From Platanthera guangdongensis (taxonomy: Eukaryota; Streptophyta; Magnoliopsida; Asparagales; Orchidaceae): a stretch of DNA of 64,000 bases. This document shows positions 34,592 through 46,788 of the stretch, piece after piece. The notes under the pieces were generated by a model, which saw nothing but the letters and a program-made list of their open reading frames with translations, ran no database searches and had not been told where the DNA came from. The translations under genes and the position numbers were made by a program. Each line of letters opens with the position of its first letter. Within the stretch, counting starts at the first letter, position 1. Where the stretch lies: the NCBI GenBank assembly GCA_039583875.1, contig CM077158.1, positions 122,261,900-122,325,899 of the forward strand, written 5' to 3'.

Positions 34592-36278
34592 TGTTGGAAC
34601 CCTAGTTCTGATTTGGGCAAGGAACACTATTAGGAATATTAGATTGACCCAACATGTATAGTCATGGGTCATATGACTATTTCCAGGACTGGTCTTTCAG
34701 AAGAACTTCAGAATTGCTGAAAGAAATGCAGTTAAAACAAAGTCAGAGAATCAGCTCGACGATCGTGGAACGCAGTTCGACAAACGGAAATCTCAGGTCG
34801 ACGATCCCAAAGACTCAAGCAAGGCTGTGTCGACACCATCACAGCAACTGTGTCGACACTTCAGAAAGGCTATGTCGACACACAGAGGATTTGAGTCAAC
34901 ATACAGCAACATCTGTCGACACACAAAATATCAGTCGACACAGAAGATAAATCAGTCGACATAGAATATCAGTCGACACACAGGATATATGTCGACACTC
35001 AACAGTTCTCTCAACTCGACGATATAAGAAACTGAGCTCGACGAACTCGAAGTTCAGGACGACGAATTATGTAAGGAGCTGAGCTCGACGAAATCTAGAT
35101 GAGCTCGACGAACTCAAAGCTCAGGTCGACGAGTCTAGCTGAGGTCGACGAATGTCGAACTCAGGTCTACGATCGATAAACTCGACGAAAGTTCAGGTCG
35201 ACGATTTCTGTGCAATCGGTAACAATTGGCAGAATTTATTGAGGATAATTACACTCAACATTCCCAGTAAAAATAGCCGTTCAAACAGACAGTTACAGAA
35301 GAATTAAGTGAGGATCAATTTCAAAAGCATCTTTACTCTTGGGAATGTTTCTTCCATCAAAAAACCTACAGAATTCAAATACAGGGAAGAAGATAGAACA
35401 AATATAATATACAGAGAGAGGAGATGAATCACTGTAGAGAATAATAACAAACAGTCAGACGATCAAAGAAAAACAATCTACATCATACATTCTCTTGGCC
35501 CTCTCTCGGGATTTGGACACACTGTAGAAGTCAGAGGAAAGAAGCATATTAGCTATAAGAAGAAGAAGAACAATCAAACTATATCAAGAGTCTTCTTCTT
35601 CCTTATCTCTGCAGGATAGCTTCAAGGACAACAACAACATATCAGTCAAAGCTCCTGAAGATTCCTCTGGTCAAGGCTCAAAGTCTGAAGGCCTATCACC
35701 CTGTGCAAAGCTTCCAAGCCTGAACCCCTTTTCAATCTCAGGGGGAGCTTTGACAACATCATTGAATCCACATAGTCTTCTCAGTTGTATATTGAGAAAG
35801 AGAAGACTTCCATCACTCTCTTCCCCCCTCCTGTATAAAGGGTTGTCATCTCCCTTCAAAAGTGATTCCTGGTTTTTGAGCACCTGATCAAAAGCTCATT
35901 GGTGATAGGGCACCTGATCAAAAACCTATTGGTTTTTAGGCACCTGATCAAAAGCCTAACGGATCTCTAGATGTACCTGAAGTAGATCTTGTGGTGACAG
36001 GGCACCTGATCAAAAACCTGAGTGGATTCCTACCAGGGTGGTAGAAGAGTGGACTACCCAGATTTGGGGAACCACTATAATATTCTTGTGTCGTCTGGTT
36101 GCCCCTTTTCTTTTATTCTTGTTGTGTTTGTGACTTTAGGACTGCTGTGGTTTATTACTTAATCTGTTTGTGCACCAGTACAACAAAGGTTGTCATAAAT
36201 TTTATTATTACACATATACTTTATTAACGCCCCCCCCCCCCCCCTCTATAGTATTGTAGATCTAACCCATCACTTTCA
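34592..36278 (+). mobile_element. 3' LTR of element C
   Basis: This is a complete LTR that shows how the split 5' LTR should read across the 12887/23085 junction. The TCGACGA array is at 34753-35215. TATAAAG is at 35834-35840. It ends CACTTTCA, followed by the TSD acgcc. Confidence 0.92.
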
Positions 36279-36283
36279 ACGCC

Positions 36284-37027
36284 CTCCGACACAGGCGTGT
36301 CGGCGGGCGTGTCAATACTGTTTGCGAAGGCAGCCAACGATTTGATGGGAAAGTGGACTTCAGGCTGGACACGTGTCGGTCACGCAGTGCTCACGCCCCA
36401 GGTCACGGCAGTGACGCTGGGCGTGTCGAGGAGGTGGATCTGGGCGCGGTGCGTCAAAAGTCGTCACGCGGGTCTTGTCGGCCAGGTGGAGAAGTCACGC
36501 CCCAGGTCACGGCATGACTCTGGGTGTGTCGAGGGTTCGACGATCGTGAAGCGGCAAAATCGTCGAGCGGTAAAATCGTCGAGCGGCAAAATCGTCGAGT
36601 GGCAACTCGTCGAGCGAAAAGTCGTCGAGCGACAAAATCATCGAGCGGTAAAATCGTCGAGCGACAAATCGTCGAGCACAGGATCGTCGAGCGGAGGATC
36701 GTCGAGCGGAGGATCGTCGAGCGGAGGATCGTCGAGCGCTGGACACGGGTCATGTCACGGGCGTGTGACCGGGCGTGTCAAGCAATTTCTTCAAAATTTG
36801 TTCATTTCTCGGGAATTTGACCTATCACGCCCTGGTCACGGGCGTGACCAACAGTACACGGGCATGACAGAACTATTTTGGCATATTTTTCTTTTTTTCC
36901 TAAAAAATAAAATAAAATAATTAGTAGTAAATTTACAAAAATAGGAGCATTTTATGGAACAAAAATAAGTAAAAACGATGAAAACGACTAAATTAATGTA
37001 CACAAAAATACGTATATTTACAATTCA
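36284..37027 (-). mobile_element. 5' LTR of element A, distal part
   Basis: This continues the A LTR beyond the C insertion; acgcc completes the CACGCCCT... hairpin text found elsewhere in such LTRs. It ends TATATTTACAATTCA, like the H LTR ends at 39502 and 45082. The ORFs on both strands at 36297-36920 read through the tandem array and are not genes. Confidence 0.75.
36535..36745. repeat. Tandem array of ATCGTCGAGCGG-type units
   Basis: About a dozen units of 15 to 18 bases with the core TCGTCGAGCG, spaced nearly regularly. The last three are near-identical (GAGGATCGTCGAGCG). GACACGGGTCATGTC and GTCACGGGCGTGTGAC palindromes follow at once. Confidence 0.85.
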
Positions 37028-38357
37028 TCAATTCCCATATACTTGTGTACATCCACTCTTCTACCACCCTGGTAGGAATCCACTCAGATTTTTTATCAGG
37101 TTCCTGACACCAATGAGCTTTTGATCTGGTGCTCAAAAATCAACCCTCAAGTCTTTTGGAAGGAGACCTGTGAACCAGAATAATTTTGAAGGGAATTCAA
37201 ACCCTTTACAGATGTGGGGATGAGAGAGTGATGAAAGTCTTCTTTTCTCAATCACAATGAGAAGACTATGTGGATTCAGTGATGTTGTCAAAGCTCCCCC
37301 TGAGATGTAAAATGGTTCAAGCTGGGAAGCTTTGCACAAGGTGAGTAGGCCTTCAATCTGTAGCCTTGACCAGAGAAATCTCCAGGAACTTCTTTGACAG
37401 ATGGATTTCTTGTTGTCCTTTGAAGTGTCCTGCAGAGATGAAGAAGGAAGACTCTTGATATTTGATTGATTGTTCTTCTTCTTCAGAAGTGACTGATGTT
37501 CTGGACTAGGGCTTCTTCTGTATCAGAAATCTTGTGTAAGAAAATGAGAGCAGACTGATTTTGTTTTTTTATGTGTCTATCTCCCTTGTTCTTTTGTATT
37601 CTGTATATGTTTGTTGTATCAAAAAAAAGATCTCTTTTATATTTCTTGGGGAAATTGGTCTTTCGAAATTTGAATCTTCTTTAATCAATGCTGACGACCA
37701 AGAGAATAAACAACATTGAATTATTTCCCCAACTGTCCCATGGAAAAATGGCAGGAAATATTCCTAGAGAATACCATAATCAATGTTCTTCTAACGGTTA
37801 TATTCAGATAATATTAGAGCACTTATTACTCAAGAATTATTGCAGTAAAATGGGGACAGAAGGATGGAAAAATGACTAAGTCTGGATTCGTCGAACTGAT
37901 AGCAGAAATCATCGAGCTGAGACCACAGTTCGTCGAGCTGAGTTGCTGAGTTCATCGAACACATGACTTCTGTTCGTCGAGCTGAGTTCCAAGATCGTCG
38001 AGCTAAAGCAGAAAACTGCATTATCCAGACTTGATTATTCTGTGTCTCAAGTTCGTCGAACTGAGATTGTAACTTCATCGACTGGAGATGATTCTGGACT
38101 TGGAATAATTTCAGATGCTTCTGGATGAAAGTGTTGAAGTGAAGTATCCAGAATTCGTCGACCTAAGAATTGATTTCGTCGAGCTGAGGATTACTTAACT
38201 GATGATAGATAACTCTGGCTATTGTGGTCAGAGTTCGTCAAGCTGAGAATCAAGTTCGTCGACCAAAGTCTGACTCTGCACTTAGAATAAAGAGATGTTT
38301 TCTGATCTTGAAGTGTTCAAGTATAGTGTCCAAAGTTCGTCGACTTGAGTACCAAGC
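37028..38357 (-). mobile_element. Truncated copia LTR relic related to F and C LTRs
   Basis: It shares CTTCTACCACCCT.GGTAGG, CACCAATGAGCTTTTGAT and CAAAGCTCCCCCTGAG with the F LTR, in the same orientation. About 230 bases at its left end and the right terminus with the TGTTCGAAC border are missing. Its right part contains at least ten TTCGTCGAGCTGAG-type units at 37885-38345. No internal region or TSD was found. Confidence 0.7.
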
Positions 38358-39502
38358 TAAAAATGACTTTGTAAACGCTTTTACAGATTTATAAAAATGC
38401 ATAAAAAGCTATAAAAATCCTAAGTCTTACATAGTTAAGTGAACAATTAATGAAAACATCAAAGTAAAAAACTATACTCATAAACTCACACACGCATTTT
38501 TAAAAAAATGAAAGCTAAGTTAAAAAAAATAAAAGAAATAAGATTGCATAAGAGTGGGCATATAGATGAAGTCCAAAGTCATGTAATGGGAAAAAAACTA
38601 CATTGCATTAACAATAAAATATGATTACAAAATTGAAAATAAAAGAGAGAGAGGGAGAAAATCTCATTACAAGGCTTGGAAATCCATCTAGGCAGCACCT
38701 CCCTATACAAAATTGTTCAGGAAAAAGGGAACATGATTACAAGCAGAAGGTTGGAATTTATAGACAAAAATTTCATGGGACACACCCTCTGACACGGGCG
38801 TGTCATGGGGCGTATCGACAATGTACATATGACGGTCGTGATTGACTAGAGATTTTGACTTTGTGGCTGAAAATGCGGCGGTCACGCCCCCAGTCACGGG
38901 CGTGACGTTGGGCGTGTTGGGGAGGTTGAACTGGGCGTCGTTTGCATCGAAAGTCGCCGACGGCGGTTTGTAAGGACAGATGGAGGTACACGCCCGTGTC
39001 GCATCTCGACACGGGTGTGTCGGGTTGAGCCGACGAATGCTGAGTGAAAAATGTCAAGAGATGGTCACGGGCTTCGGCACGAGGCATGTCACATTACACG
39101 GGTGTGTCGGTCATGGTACACAGGCGTGTCCTTGTTGGGTCGACGAACGTCGAGTGCAGAACATCTAGCACGGTGACATGGGGTCGGTCACGGAGCGTGT
39201 CACATGACACGGGCGTGTCGGATTATGGGACACGTGCTTGTCATGCTTTTTCTTCAAAAATTTGTTGATTTCACAGGAAATTGACGTATTACGCCCGGGT
39301 CACGGGCATGACCCATAGTACACGGGCGTGTACTTGCAATTTTTGACATTTTTCCTGAAAATTTCAGGAATCAAAATAAAGCTAAGTTAGAATATTTTTT
39401 ACAAAAGAGAAACATTTTTTTGGACAAAATTAAGTAAAAATAACAAAAATAAATCAAAATGACTTAATTAATTTACATAAAAATGCATATATTTATAACT
39501 CA
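38358..39502 (-). mobile_element. 3' LTR of element H (5'-truncated on the left)
   Basis: It is collinear with 43935-45082, for example AAAAATGACTTTG, TAAAAATCCTAAGT, and the GACACGGGCGTGTC hairpin block at 38764-39330. About 1.9 kb of LTR is missing on the left. Confidence 0.85.
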
Positions 39503-39521
39503 TTAAATACCCCCATACTTA
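39503..39521 (-). other. Polypurine tract of element H
   Basis: The minus strand reads AAGTATGGGGGTATTTAA immediately before the LTR start TGAGTTATAAATATATG. Confidence 0.65.
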
Positions 39522-40730
39522 AGCTTTTGCTATTCCAGAACAAAATTTGGAGATGGAACTTATAATGAATTAAAGAAATCCTAAGTTTAGCTACCGCTTG
39601 ACTTAATTGAAAGAAAGATCTAAATAAATATCTGGGGTATTAGAGTTAAATTCTAAAATATGCCAAAAATTTAAATAAATGCAGAGTTTCAGCAAAAAAC
39701 TTCTAATATGATCGAATAGATAGCAAAAAATTTTATTTGTTAGGCTAACAAAAATAGAGTGGATTTATGAAAAGTTGAACTTGTAATAATTACAGGAAAT
39801 AATTTAATTTACAAATTATGCTCTCAAAAAGATTTTAAAATTAAATCTAGATTCTTTTTGAAATTGGCGGAGTAGGATATCGTGGTATATGAAGAAGGCT
39901 TTGAATTAGAGGCGAGCGTATATTTTTTCGCTCGAACCTCTAAACTTTTTTTTTTCGGTTTGAATGGATGTTAGGAAAACGAATTCTTATTTTACATAAC
40001 ATAAATTTTTTTTTACAATCTTCATAATAATCCAATGTATATGTATAGGAGTAATGAATTTTATCCTCTTACTCCGTAACATATAATCTTTTTAAAATAA
40101 TGGATGCCTATGTTTACGTAACGAAATCTTCTTCCCATTGACATAGGATCTTTTAAGGATCGAAATCATGCCAAGTATGACATGAAAAAAAGGTGATAGG
40201 TTTTTGTTCAAAAATAAAACTATGTTTAATAAAAAGTTTTTTATAGCAACCTTAATAAATTAAACGTTCCTATATATCGAAAAAAAGCTTGAAGTAAACA
40301 TAACTTAAAATCTAAGATTGTTATTTTCTAACAAAATAAATGTGCAACCATTTAGATGAATTAGAAGTAATGCTGAAAACAGGTCTCTATCTAAATAAAA
40401 AAAAGCATACAAAAAATTTTTAAAACTTAACCAAGATATCTAAATCTATCGTTCTCCAATTAATAAACGAATAGTAAGCAAAAAATAACTAAAATTCGCT
40501 AAAAAATTAACTCGCAACTAAATTTTTGGAGAGCGAAAAGGGTTAAGAATTGAGATATTCGATTTTATTTTGTTACATAATTAACAAAATATTTTTGATT
40601 TTTTATAGTTTTATCATTTTTTGTATTTTATTGTTTTAATTTATTATTTTTTTTATTTTTATAGTTATTTTTTTTTTACGATTTTTGGTTTTTCTAAATT
40701 TTTTACAAAATAAGGTACAAGGTAAAAACT

Positions 40731-40795
40731 CGAGGGCCCGCGAACAGACTCTTATTTAGGTGGTTGGTTCGATGAGTCAAACATCGCGGGCTTGC
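40731..40795 (-). repeat. Relic of an Athila LTR terminus inside H
   Basis: GAGGGCCCGCGAACAGACTC, then GGTTGGTTCGATGAGTC, matches the PBS-side end of the A LTR (9488-9540). It lies 1.1 kb from the present PBS. Confidence 0.65.
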
Positions 40796-41265
40796 TAAAA
40801 AGCGAGCTTTTACAAATAAGAAGAGTGGGGGAGGAAAGAGAAAGATTTATTTTTATAAAAAAATATTTAGAAAGTAAAAGAAATAATTTTTTTTAAAATT
40901 TTTGTTTTGTTATATGGATTTTTTTTAGGTTTTTGATTATAAAAACAAGAAAAAAAAAATTTTGGGAGGTTTTAATGTTTGCAATTTTTTGTATTTTTAA
41001 TGATTTTTGTTATTATTGCAGAATATAAAATTTCAGGAATAAAACAATAAGAAAACACCACCATACTTAAATCCAACATTGTCCCCAATGTTGCTAACTA
41101 AGTATGTGGCACGATAATATACAAAAAGAAAAGATGCACAAAAATAAAAAGGAGGGTAGAAGCTTCCCTTAGACGAGTTCGGGTTGGCCCATATGGAACC
41201 CTACATTATTAAAAAATAGAAAAAATAGAACAACAAAAACAAAAAATGATAAACTCGGCCGAAAT

Positions 41266-41386
41266 TGTGCGGGTGGTAGGGGGCATGTGTGTTTGCCTCG
41301 TAAGCTAACGTCTTAGTTATAAGAGCGTTACAGATATGCAAACCCCTAGCGCGCATAATAGTGAGAAGTGCGCGGAAGCGAAAAAA
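41266..41386 (-). pseudogene. Integrase fragment in element H
   Basis: GGGTGGTAGGGG, AGCTAACGTCTTAG and AAG.G.GTTACAGA.ATGC line up with 4696-4830 of element A, which encodes the integrase core on the minus strand. Only about 120 bases survive. Confidence 0.7.
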
Positions 41387-41896
41387 ATAGATATATAATT
41401 TTTATTAATAGAAAACTTTTATTTCTTTATTTCCACCGTTTAGTATTTTTTTGGTGGTAAAATTTTTTTTGTTTGCGGTATTTAAATAAAAGAAGTTAAA
41501 ACAAAACATATACACGAGAATGTTTTTGTGTGGTTTTTAAGGTTTTTAGATTTTTAGTTTTTAGAGTTTTTAGTGTTTTTTTGTTTTTTATATTTTTATA
41601 AGTTTTGTAGTTTTTAATTTTTTATTTTTTTAGAGTTTTTTGATTTTTAAGTTTTATATATTTTTTCAACTTTTATAGTTTTTTTGGATGTTTTTTAGTT
41701 AATTTGTTTTTTTTGTTTTCGAAATGACGTCAATTCAATTTATGTGTTTTTATAGATAATAATAATATAATAATACTTTTTGTGAAGTTTTTTTGTTTGT
41801 TGTTTTTTTAAAGGAGGTAATTTTAATTTTTATACTTATATATAAAATAGGTAAAATTAATAGGTCTCTAGAGTTTAAAATAACGACTCAAAATTT

Positions 41897-42005
41897 TCCC
41901 CGGCAACGGCGCCAAAAACTTGATGGATAATTTGCATCAAGTCCCCAGCAAAGGTCGCCAAAAACTTGATGGATAATTTGCATCAAGTCTCCGACAACGG
42001 CGTCA
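41897..42005 (-). repeat. Triplicated primer-binding site of element H
   Basis: Three tRNA-Asp-type PBS copies lie 46 bases apart: 41897-41914 (perfect), 41943-41960 and 41989-42005 (both degenerate). Between them the 19-bp segment TGATGGATAATTTGCATCA is repeated, which has the look of an LTR end. Confidence 0.8.
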
Positions 42006-42011
42006 AAAACA

Positions 42012-45000
42012 TGATGCGGGTTAAAACTCCAAAAATATTACGAGATCGCGGCACCCCGGGCAGTTTTATTTGAGAAAGCGGGTGATTTGGTTTTTATTTA
42101 AAAAACGGGGCGCGCAGATTTATTATTTGGATATAAAATAGTGTAGTCGAGTTTTAACGAAAGGAGGCAAGTGCACTTATCGTGTGTAGTACAGGATATT
42201 CCGGTGCGGAATATCCAGGTCGTATTGTTCTCGGGGTCGGTTCGATTATTTTTACTCTTCCCTGGCGGGGACTATTATTTTACTGCTATTTAACTTGTCG
42301 GGTTATATTTATATATAAGAACAAAAAGGGAGAAAATAAAAGCAATAAAGAGGTGGAGCCGATGAAGATCTTAGCTCGATGGAACCGAATTAAATTTGAA
42401 CTAAAATAAACTTTTAATAAAAAGAGATCCTAAGTTTCAAATTAATTAAGGCGGAGACTTGGCCGTGGAGGTTCCACTAAAATGAGCTCACCTAGCTATA
42501 GGAATATCGCTCACTTGAACGCTAAGACTATTCGACCGGGCTCTCGTCCGACGAAGGATTCCTCTTAATGCCTGAATTACGCTAAGAACCCCGCTATTGG
42601 GTGGGGAACCCAATTCGGTAGAGTTTGCGTGCCTCCTCTCTCGAGGGTTAGTGCGGAACTCCATTTACCAAGGGGCGATCGATCCATACGCACATCCTCT
42701 TGTCTAGCTAGCATATGGACTATGGAAATAGGGCCCACACATCGATTATGTGGTCCTACGCGTCGTAAACCATAGGCAAATCTTAAGTTAATTTAATTAA
42801 TTAGAAAAATAGGATCTTTAATTATTTAAAGTTATTTTATTTGTCCCAATGCTCTTCGATACTGAGAGCTAAAAACGGTTAGCCACTCATCGGAATGGGG
42901 ACGTCTTGCGGCAAAAGTAATAAAAGAAAGCAGTAAAGAAAGCAGTAAAAGGAAAGCAGTAAATTGCAAGTTATACTCAAACGAGTAGGACTGAAATGAA
43001 AGCAGTAAAATTACAAGTCCCGGCTCAAATGAGTGGGCGGGAGAAATAAAGCGAGTCCTACTCAAACAAGTAGGAGAAAATAAATGCACCCACGCACGCA
43101 CTCTACTGAAAAGTAAACACACACACAGAGACCTGTCATTTAACTCAAATGAGTAAGCGGTAAAAAAGTACTGCCATTTAACTGCTAGTGAGTAGGCGGA
43201 AATAAATACAACACACTCACTCACTCTACAGAAAGTAAACACACTCTACTTGAATTGAAATACGCACACAAGTTCTACTCAAATGAGTAGGAGAAAATTA
43301 AAGCGGGTCCTACTCAAACGAGTAGCAGAAAATAAATGCTCACACTCTACAGAAATTAAATACTCACACACACAAATCCTACTCAAATGAGTAGGTGGAA
43401 AATAAAGACCGGCCATTTAACTCCTAGCGAGTAGGCAGAAATAAATAAATACCTGCCATCTAACGAGTAGGCGGAATTAAATACAACACACACACACTCT
43501 ACATGAATTGAAATAAAGCTATAAAAAATAACTCATACACGCACGCACACGTACAAGATTAAGAAAAACTAAGTGATTGAAAAATTAAATCAACTACATT
43601 TCTACCGCTAGAATGCGGTAAAAAATGCATAAAAAAGTGAAATAAAATTTAAAGGAGCAAAAGGTTTTGAAATTAGGCGCAAAAAGGAAGTGCTCGAAAA
43701 ATTAAAACGATTACATTTCTACCGCTAGAATGCGGTAGAAATGAATAAAATGAAGTCAGAAAAATAAAAGGAGCAAAAAGTTTTTGCAAATAAACATGAA
43801 AATGAGAATGCTTGAAAAATTAAAATGACTATATATTCATTCTTATAACTCTGTAAAAATGCTTAAAAGTGAAAATAAAGTAAACAGAAAGAGAAATTTT
43901 ACAACCTAAAAGGGAAAATATAAGTTAATGAAAGATAAAAATGACTTTGAAAATGCTTTTTCGGATTTATAAAAATGCATAAAAAGCTATAAAAATCCTA
44001 AGTATAACATAGTTAAGTGAACAATTAATAAAAACTTCAAAGTAAAAACTATACTCAAACACTCACACGCGCATTTTAAAAAACTGAAAACTAAGCTAAA
44101 ACAAAATAAAATAAATAAGATTGCATAAGAGTGGGCATATAGATGAAATCCGAAGCCATATAATGGGAAAAAAAACTACATTGCATTAACAATAAAAGCT
44201 GATTACAAAATTGAAAATAAAAGAGAGGGGGAGGGAGAAAATCTCATTACAAGGCTTGAAAATCCATCTAGGCAGCACCTCCCTATACAAAATGGTTCAC
44301 GAAAAAGGGAACAGGATTACAAGCAGAAGGCTAGAATTTATAGACAAAAATTTCATGGGACATGCCCTATGACACGGGCGTGTCAGGAGGCGTGTCGACA
44401 CTGTACATATGACGGTCGTGAATTGACTGGAGATTTTGACTTTGCGGCTGAAAACGCAGCGGTCATGCCCCCGGTCATGGGCGTGACGGTTAGCGTGTCC
44501 GGGAGGTTGAACTGGGCGTCGGTTGCATCGAAAGTCGCCAGCGGCGGTTTGTCAGGCCAGATGGAGGTACACGGCCGTATCGCATTTTGACACGGGCATG
44601 TCGGGTTGAGTCGACGAATGGCAAGTGAAAAATGTCGAGAGATGGTCACGGGCTTCGACACGGGGCGTGTCACATTACATAGGCGTGTCGCTCATGGGAT
44701 ACGGGCATATCCTTGTAGGGTCGACGAACATCGAGCACAGGACGTCGAGCGTGGTGACACGGGGTCGGTCACGGGGCGTGTCACATGACACGGGCGTGTC
44801 GGATTATGACGGGCGTGTCATGCTTTTTCTTCAAAAATTTGTTGATTTCACGGGAAATTGACGTATCACGCCCTGCTCACGGGCGTGACCCATAGTACAC
44901 GGGCATGTACTTGCAATTTTTGACATTTTTCCTGAAAATTTCAGGAATCAAAATAAACCTAAGTTAGAATATTTTTTATAAAAGAGAAACATTTTATTGG

Positions 45001-45082
45001 ACAAAATTAAGTAAAAATAACAAAAATAAATCAAAATGACTTAATTAATGTACATAAAAATGCGTATATTTACAACTCTTCA
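42012..45082 (-). mobile_element. 5' LTR of element H
   Basis: It starts TGATGCGGG and ends ACAACTCTTCA on the plus strand. It contains about ten CTACTCAAA/GAGTAGG units at 42970-43470, CA-rich tracts, a TATA-like box at 44335-44344, and a GACACGGGCGTGTC hairpin block at 44370-44910. The internal ORFs, such as the minus frame at 42832-43242, coincide with these repeats. Confidence 0.8.
44335..44344 (-). promoter_or_regulatory. TATA-like box of element H LTR
   Basis: The minus strand reads TCTATAAATT, just downstream of the CpG-rich block in the transcription direction. The same text occurs in the truncated LTR near 38756. Confidence 0.4.
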
Positions 45083-45099
45083 AGACCTGAGAAACTTGT

Positions 45100-46788
45100 T
45101 GTAACACCCCAAATTTGGCAGCAGAACTTTTGGTCGTTATATCCGGGAGATAGTTGGTATTGTCGGGGTGATAGTGATAGGTCTCGACGCCATAAAGCAT
45201 TGAGTGAGCTCGGCACACTCGACGCCTCGAAGAATTGAGTGAGTTTCTAGCTTCGATAACATCGGGCGATAATGGGCATCTCCTGGGTGATAACGGGAAA
45301 GCATTGAGTGAGCGCAATGCACTCAATGTCATAACATTGAATGAGTTCAACACGCCTAACTCCTGAATTCGTTGAGTGAGATATTGGCTTAATGTCACGT
45401 AGAGACTGTGGATATCGCTAAGCAATAGTTCCATATGATATGGACACGTGTTAGATGGCGTTTAAGCGGCCAAAGCGCGGTGGTTGACTGGTGTCAAGCG
45501 GCTGAAGTTGATGTCGCAAGGCAACATCGATATCGCGCAATAATAATGACTTCTTTGACTTTTCAACTGATTTTGCAGCCACTCGTTTCTCTTGATAGAA
45601 TAAGCATGTGGTTGGGATTAATCTCGAGGCCACTTAACCAGAGGAGTGGAGGAAGGAGAAGTCATTCTCTTCTACGCACTATCTCTCCCTTTCATTCAAA
45701 TCCCTTGAGAAGAAGAAGCTAAGGAACAGTTGGGCTGATCTTTGTGAGTGTGCTGGAGGAGATTCATTAATCGAAAGTTAGAGTCGATGTTAGATCCTCT
45801 AAGAGGGAAGTGAGGAGCTCCTTTCCGTCCGGGTAGAAAAGCTTCGCCATGGATCCGAAGAAGACTACAGGGCCAACTATCTTCCTTCTTGGACAAGCGA
45901 AGTCATTCTTTTGTCATATGCATGGAATCCATTACCAAAAGGTGGAGAATCGAGTGAATTCCTTTGGGCCGGTTTGTGAAATCCTCAGTGAGTCTTGCAT
46001 ATAGATACGTAAATGTGTAGCACGGAATAGGCACTTTGTGTGAAGACCATCTGGACAGGATGGTCTGGATTGGTGATGTTTATTTTGCATGCTGGAGAAG
46101 ACTCCGAGTATAAATGAGTAGTTTATGGGATCTGCAGGTTTGTACCTGTGAATTGAAAGTAGTAGGAAGTACTAGAGTTGCACTCCAGGAAAATACCCAC
46201 AAAATACCACAGTTTGAATGACTATTGGATATCACCGGGCGGCATTAAGTATCGCCAATGACGATAGCTCTTGGTGAGCTATTTATGTTATATGCTGTGA
46301 AAGTCCGATGTTTTTGACACTGCAGGTTACTACAGGGTTTTGGATGGGTCTAGTACAGAAAGTAAGTTTGATTGTTAGCACCTAGCGACAGTGAGTATCG
46401 CCTGTGATAGCTCTTAGATACCCTTGTGATTGTAAAGCTAGTCTCTTGTAGACAGTGTGTCTTGTGTGAGCTATGAGCTCTTAAGTCCATCATGCCGAAT
46501 GGGCAAGGGGAATCCGATCCGCATCATGTCTTTGCTTCTGAACTGATGATATGAGCAATGGGCAAAGGTTGAGCCATTCCCGCGTTATGTCCGATCAACT
46601 CGTAGGCCTAGATTATTGGTCTCGTTGAAGCGCATAATGAGATTCTTAGGCCCGCGCGCCTTTAAGACTAATAATGCTCAAAGTTGACCATCATGTCTTG
46701 GACCTCTGAACGGTGGTGTAGTCGAGGAAACTGGCACACCAAAAAGGTGCCCTGAGTGCACGGACCGTCGGCAGTTAAGGTGTAATAA
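45100..46788 (+). mobile_element. LTR-like segment, possibly a solo chromovirus LTR
   Basis: It begins TGTAACACCCCAAATTTGG, nearly the same first bases as the D LTR, and stops near GGTGTAATA. The rest is unlike D. Short repeats built on ATTGAGTGAG and TATCGCC are scattered through it. No TSD was found and the right border is weak, so this is tentative. No gene is seen; the ORFs here are short and unconserved. Confidence 0.35.

Larger units (their letters stand above)
11637..36278 (+). mobile_element. Element C, gag-only Ty1/copia element, with nested insertions
   Basis: The LTRs start TGTTGGAACCC and end CACTTTCA, and the element is flanked by the 5-bp TSD acgcc (11632-11636 and 36279-36283). 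A tRNA-iMet-like PBS and a PPT are present. Without its insertions it would be only about 5.7 kb: two LTRs, a gag and a short non-coding tail, with no protease, integrase or RT. Gag is closely related to that of F, so C probably depended on a Sirevirus-like partner. Confidence 0.9.
4193..37027 (-). mobile_element. Element A, old Athila/Tat element, interrupted
   Basis: This span holds an internal region at 4193-9485 and a 5' LTR split into 9486-11636 and 36284-37027 by the insertion of element C. Order on the minus strand is LTR, tRNA-Asp PBS, gag, protease, RT, RNase H, integrase, which is the Ty3/gypsy order. The 3' end is cut off by G. Stops, a frameshift and lost catalytic residues show that it is long dead. 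It is the oldest host layer visible in this part of the window. Confidence 0.8.
39522..41896 (-). other. Internal region of element H, no coding capacity
   Basis: Strongly AT-rich, with long T and A runs and no ORF worth reporting. Recognisable relics are the integrase patch and LTR-end patch listed separately. A minus-strand GGGGACAATGTTGGATTTAAG block (41061-41086) resembles the conserved region near the internal polypurine tract of Athila/Tat elements. Confidence 0.65.
38358..45082 (-). mobile_element. Element H, coding-poor Athila/Tat derivative
   Basis: It has a 3' LTR fragment, PPT, a 2.4-kb AT-rich internal region without open frames, a triplicated PBS and a complete 5' LTR related to the A LTR. 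It has lost its protein-coding capacity and would have been mobilised only in trans. Its left end is truncated against the relic at 38357. Confidence 0.75.

Noticed and set aside
36535..36745. CRISPR-like array
   Set aside because: Units are 15-18 bases without unique spacers, inside an LTR of a plant element.
37013..37050. A shared LTR joining A to a lost downstream element through a PPT-like CATATACTT
   Set aside because: The same bases align better with the copia LTR relic that begins there.
45100..46788. Second copy of element D LTR
   Set aside because: Only the first roughly 18 bases resemble D; the rest is unrelated, so it is listed only as LTR-like.
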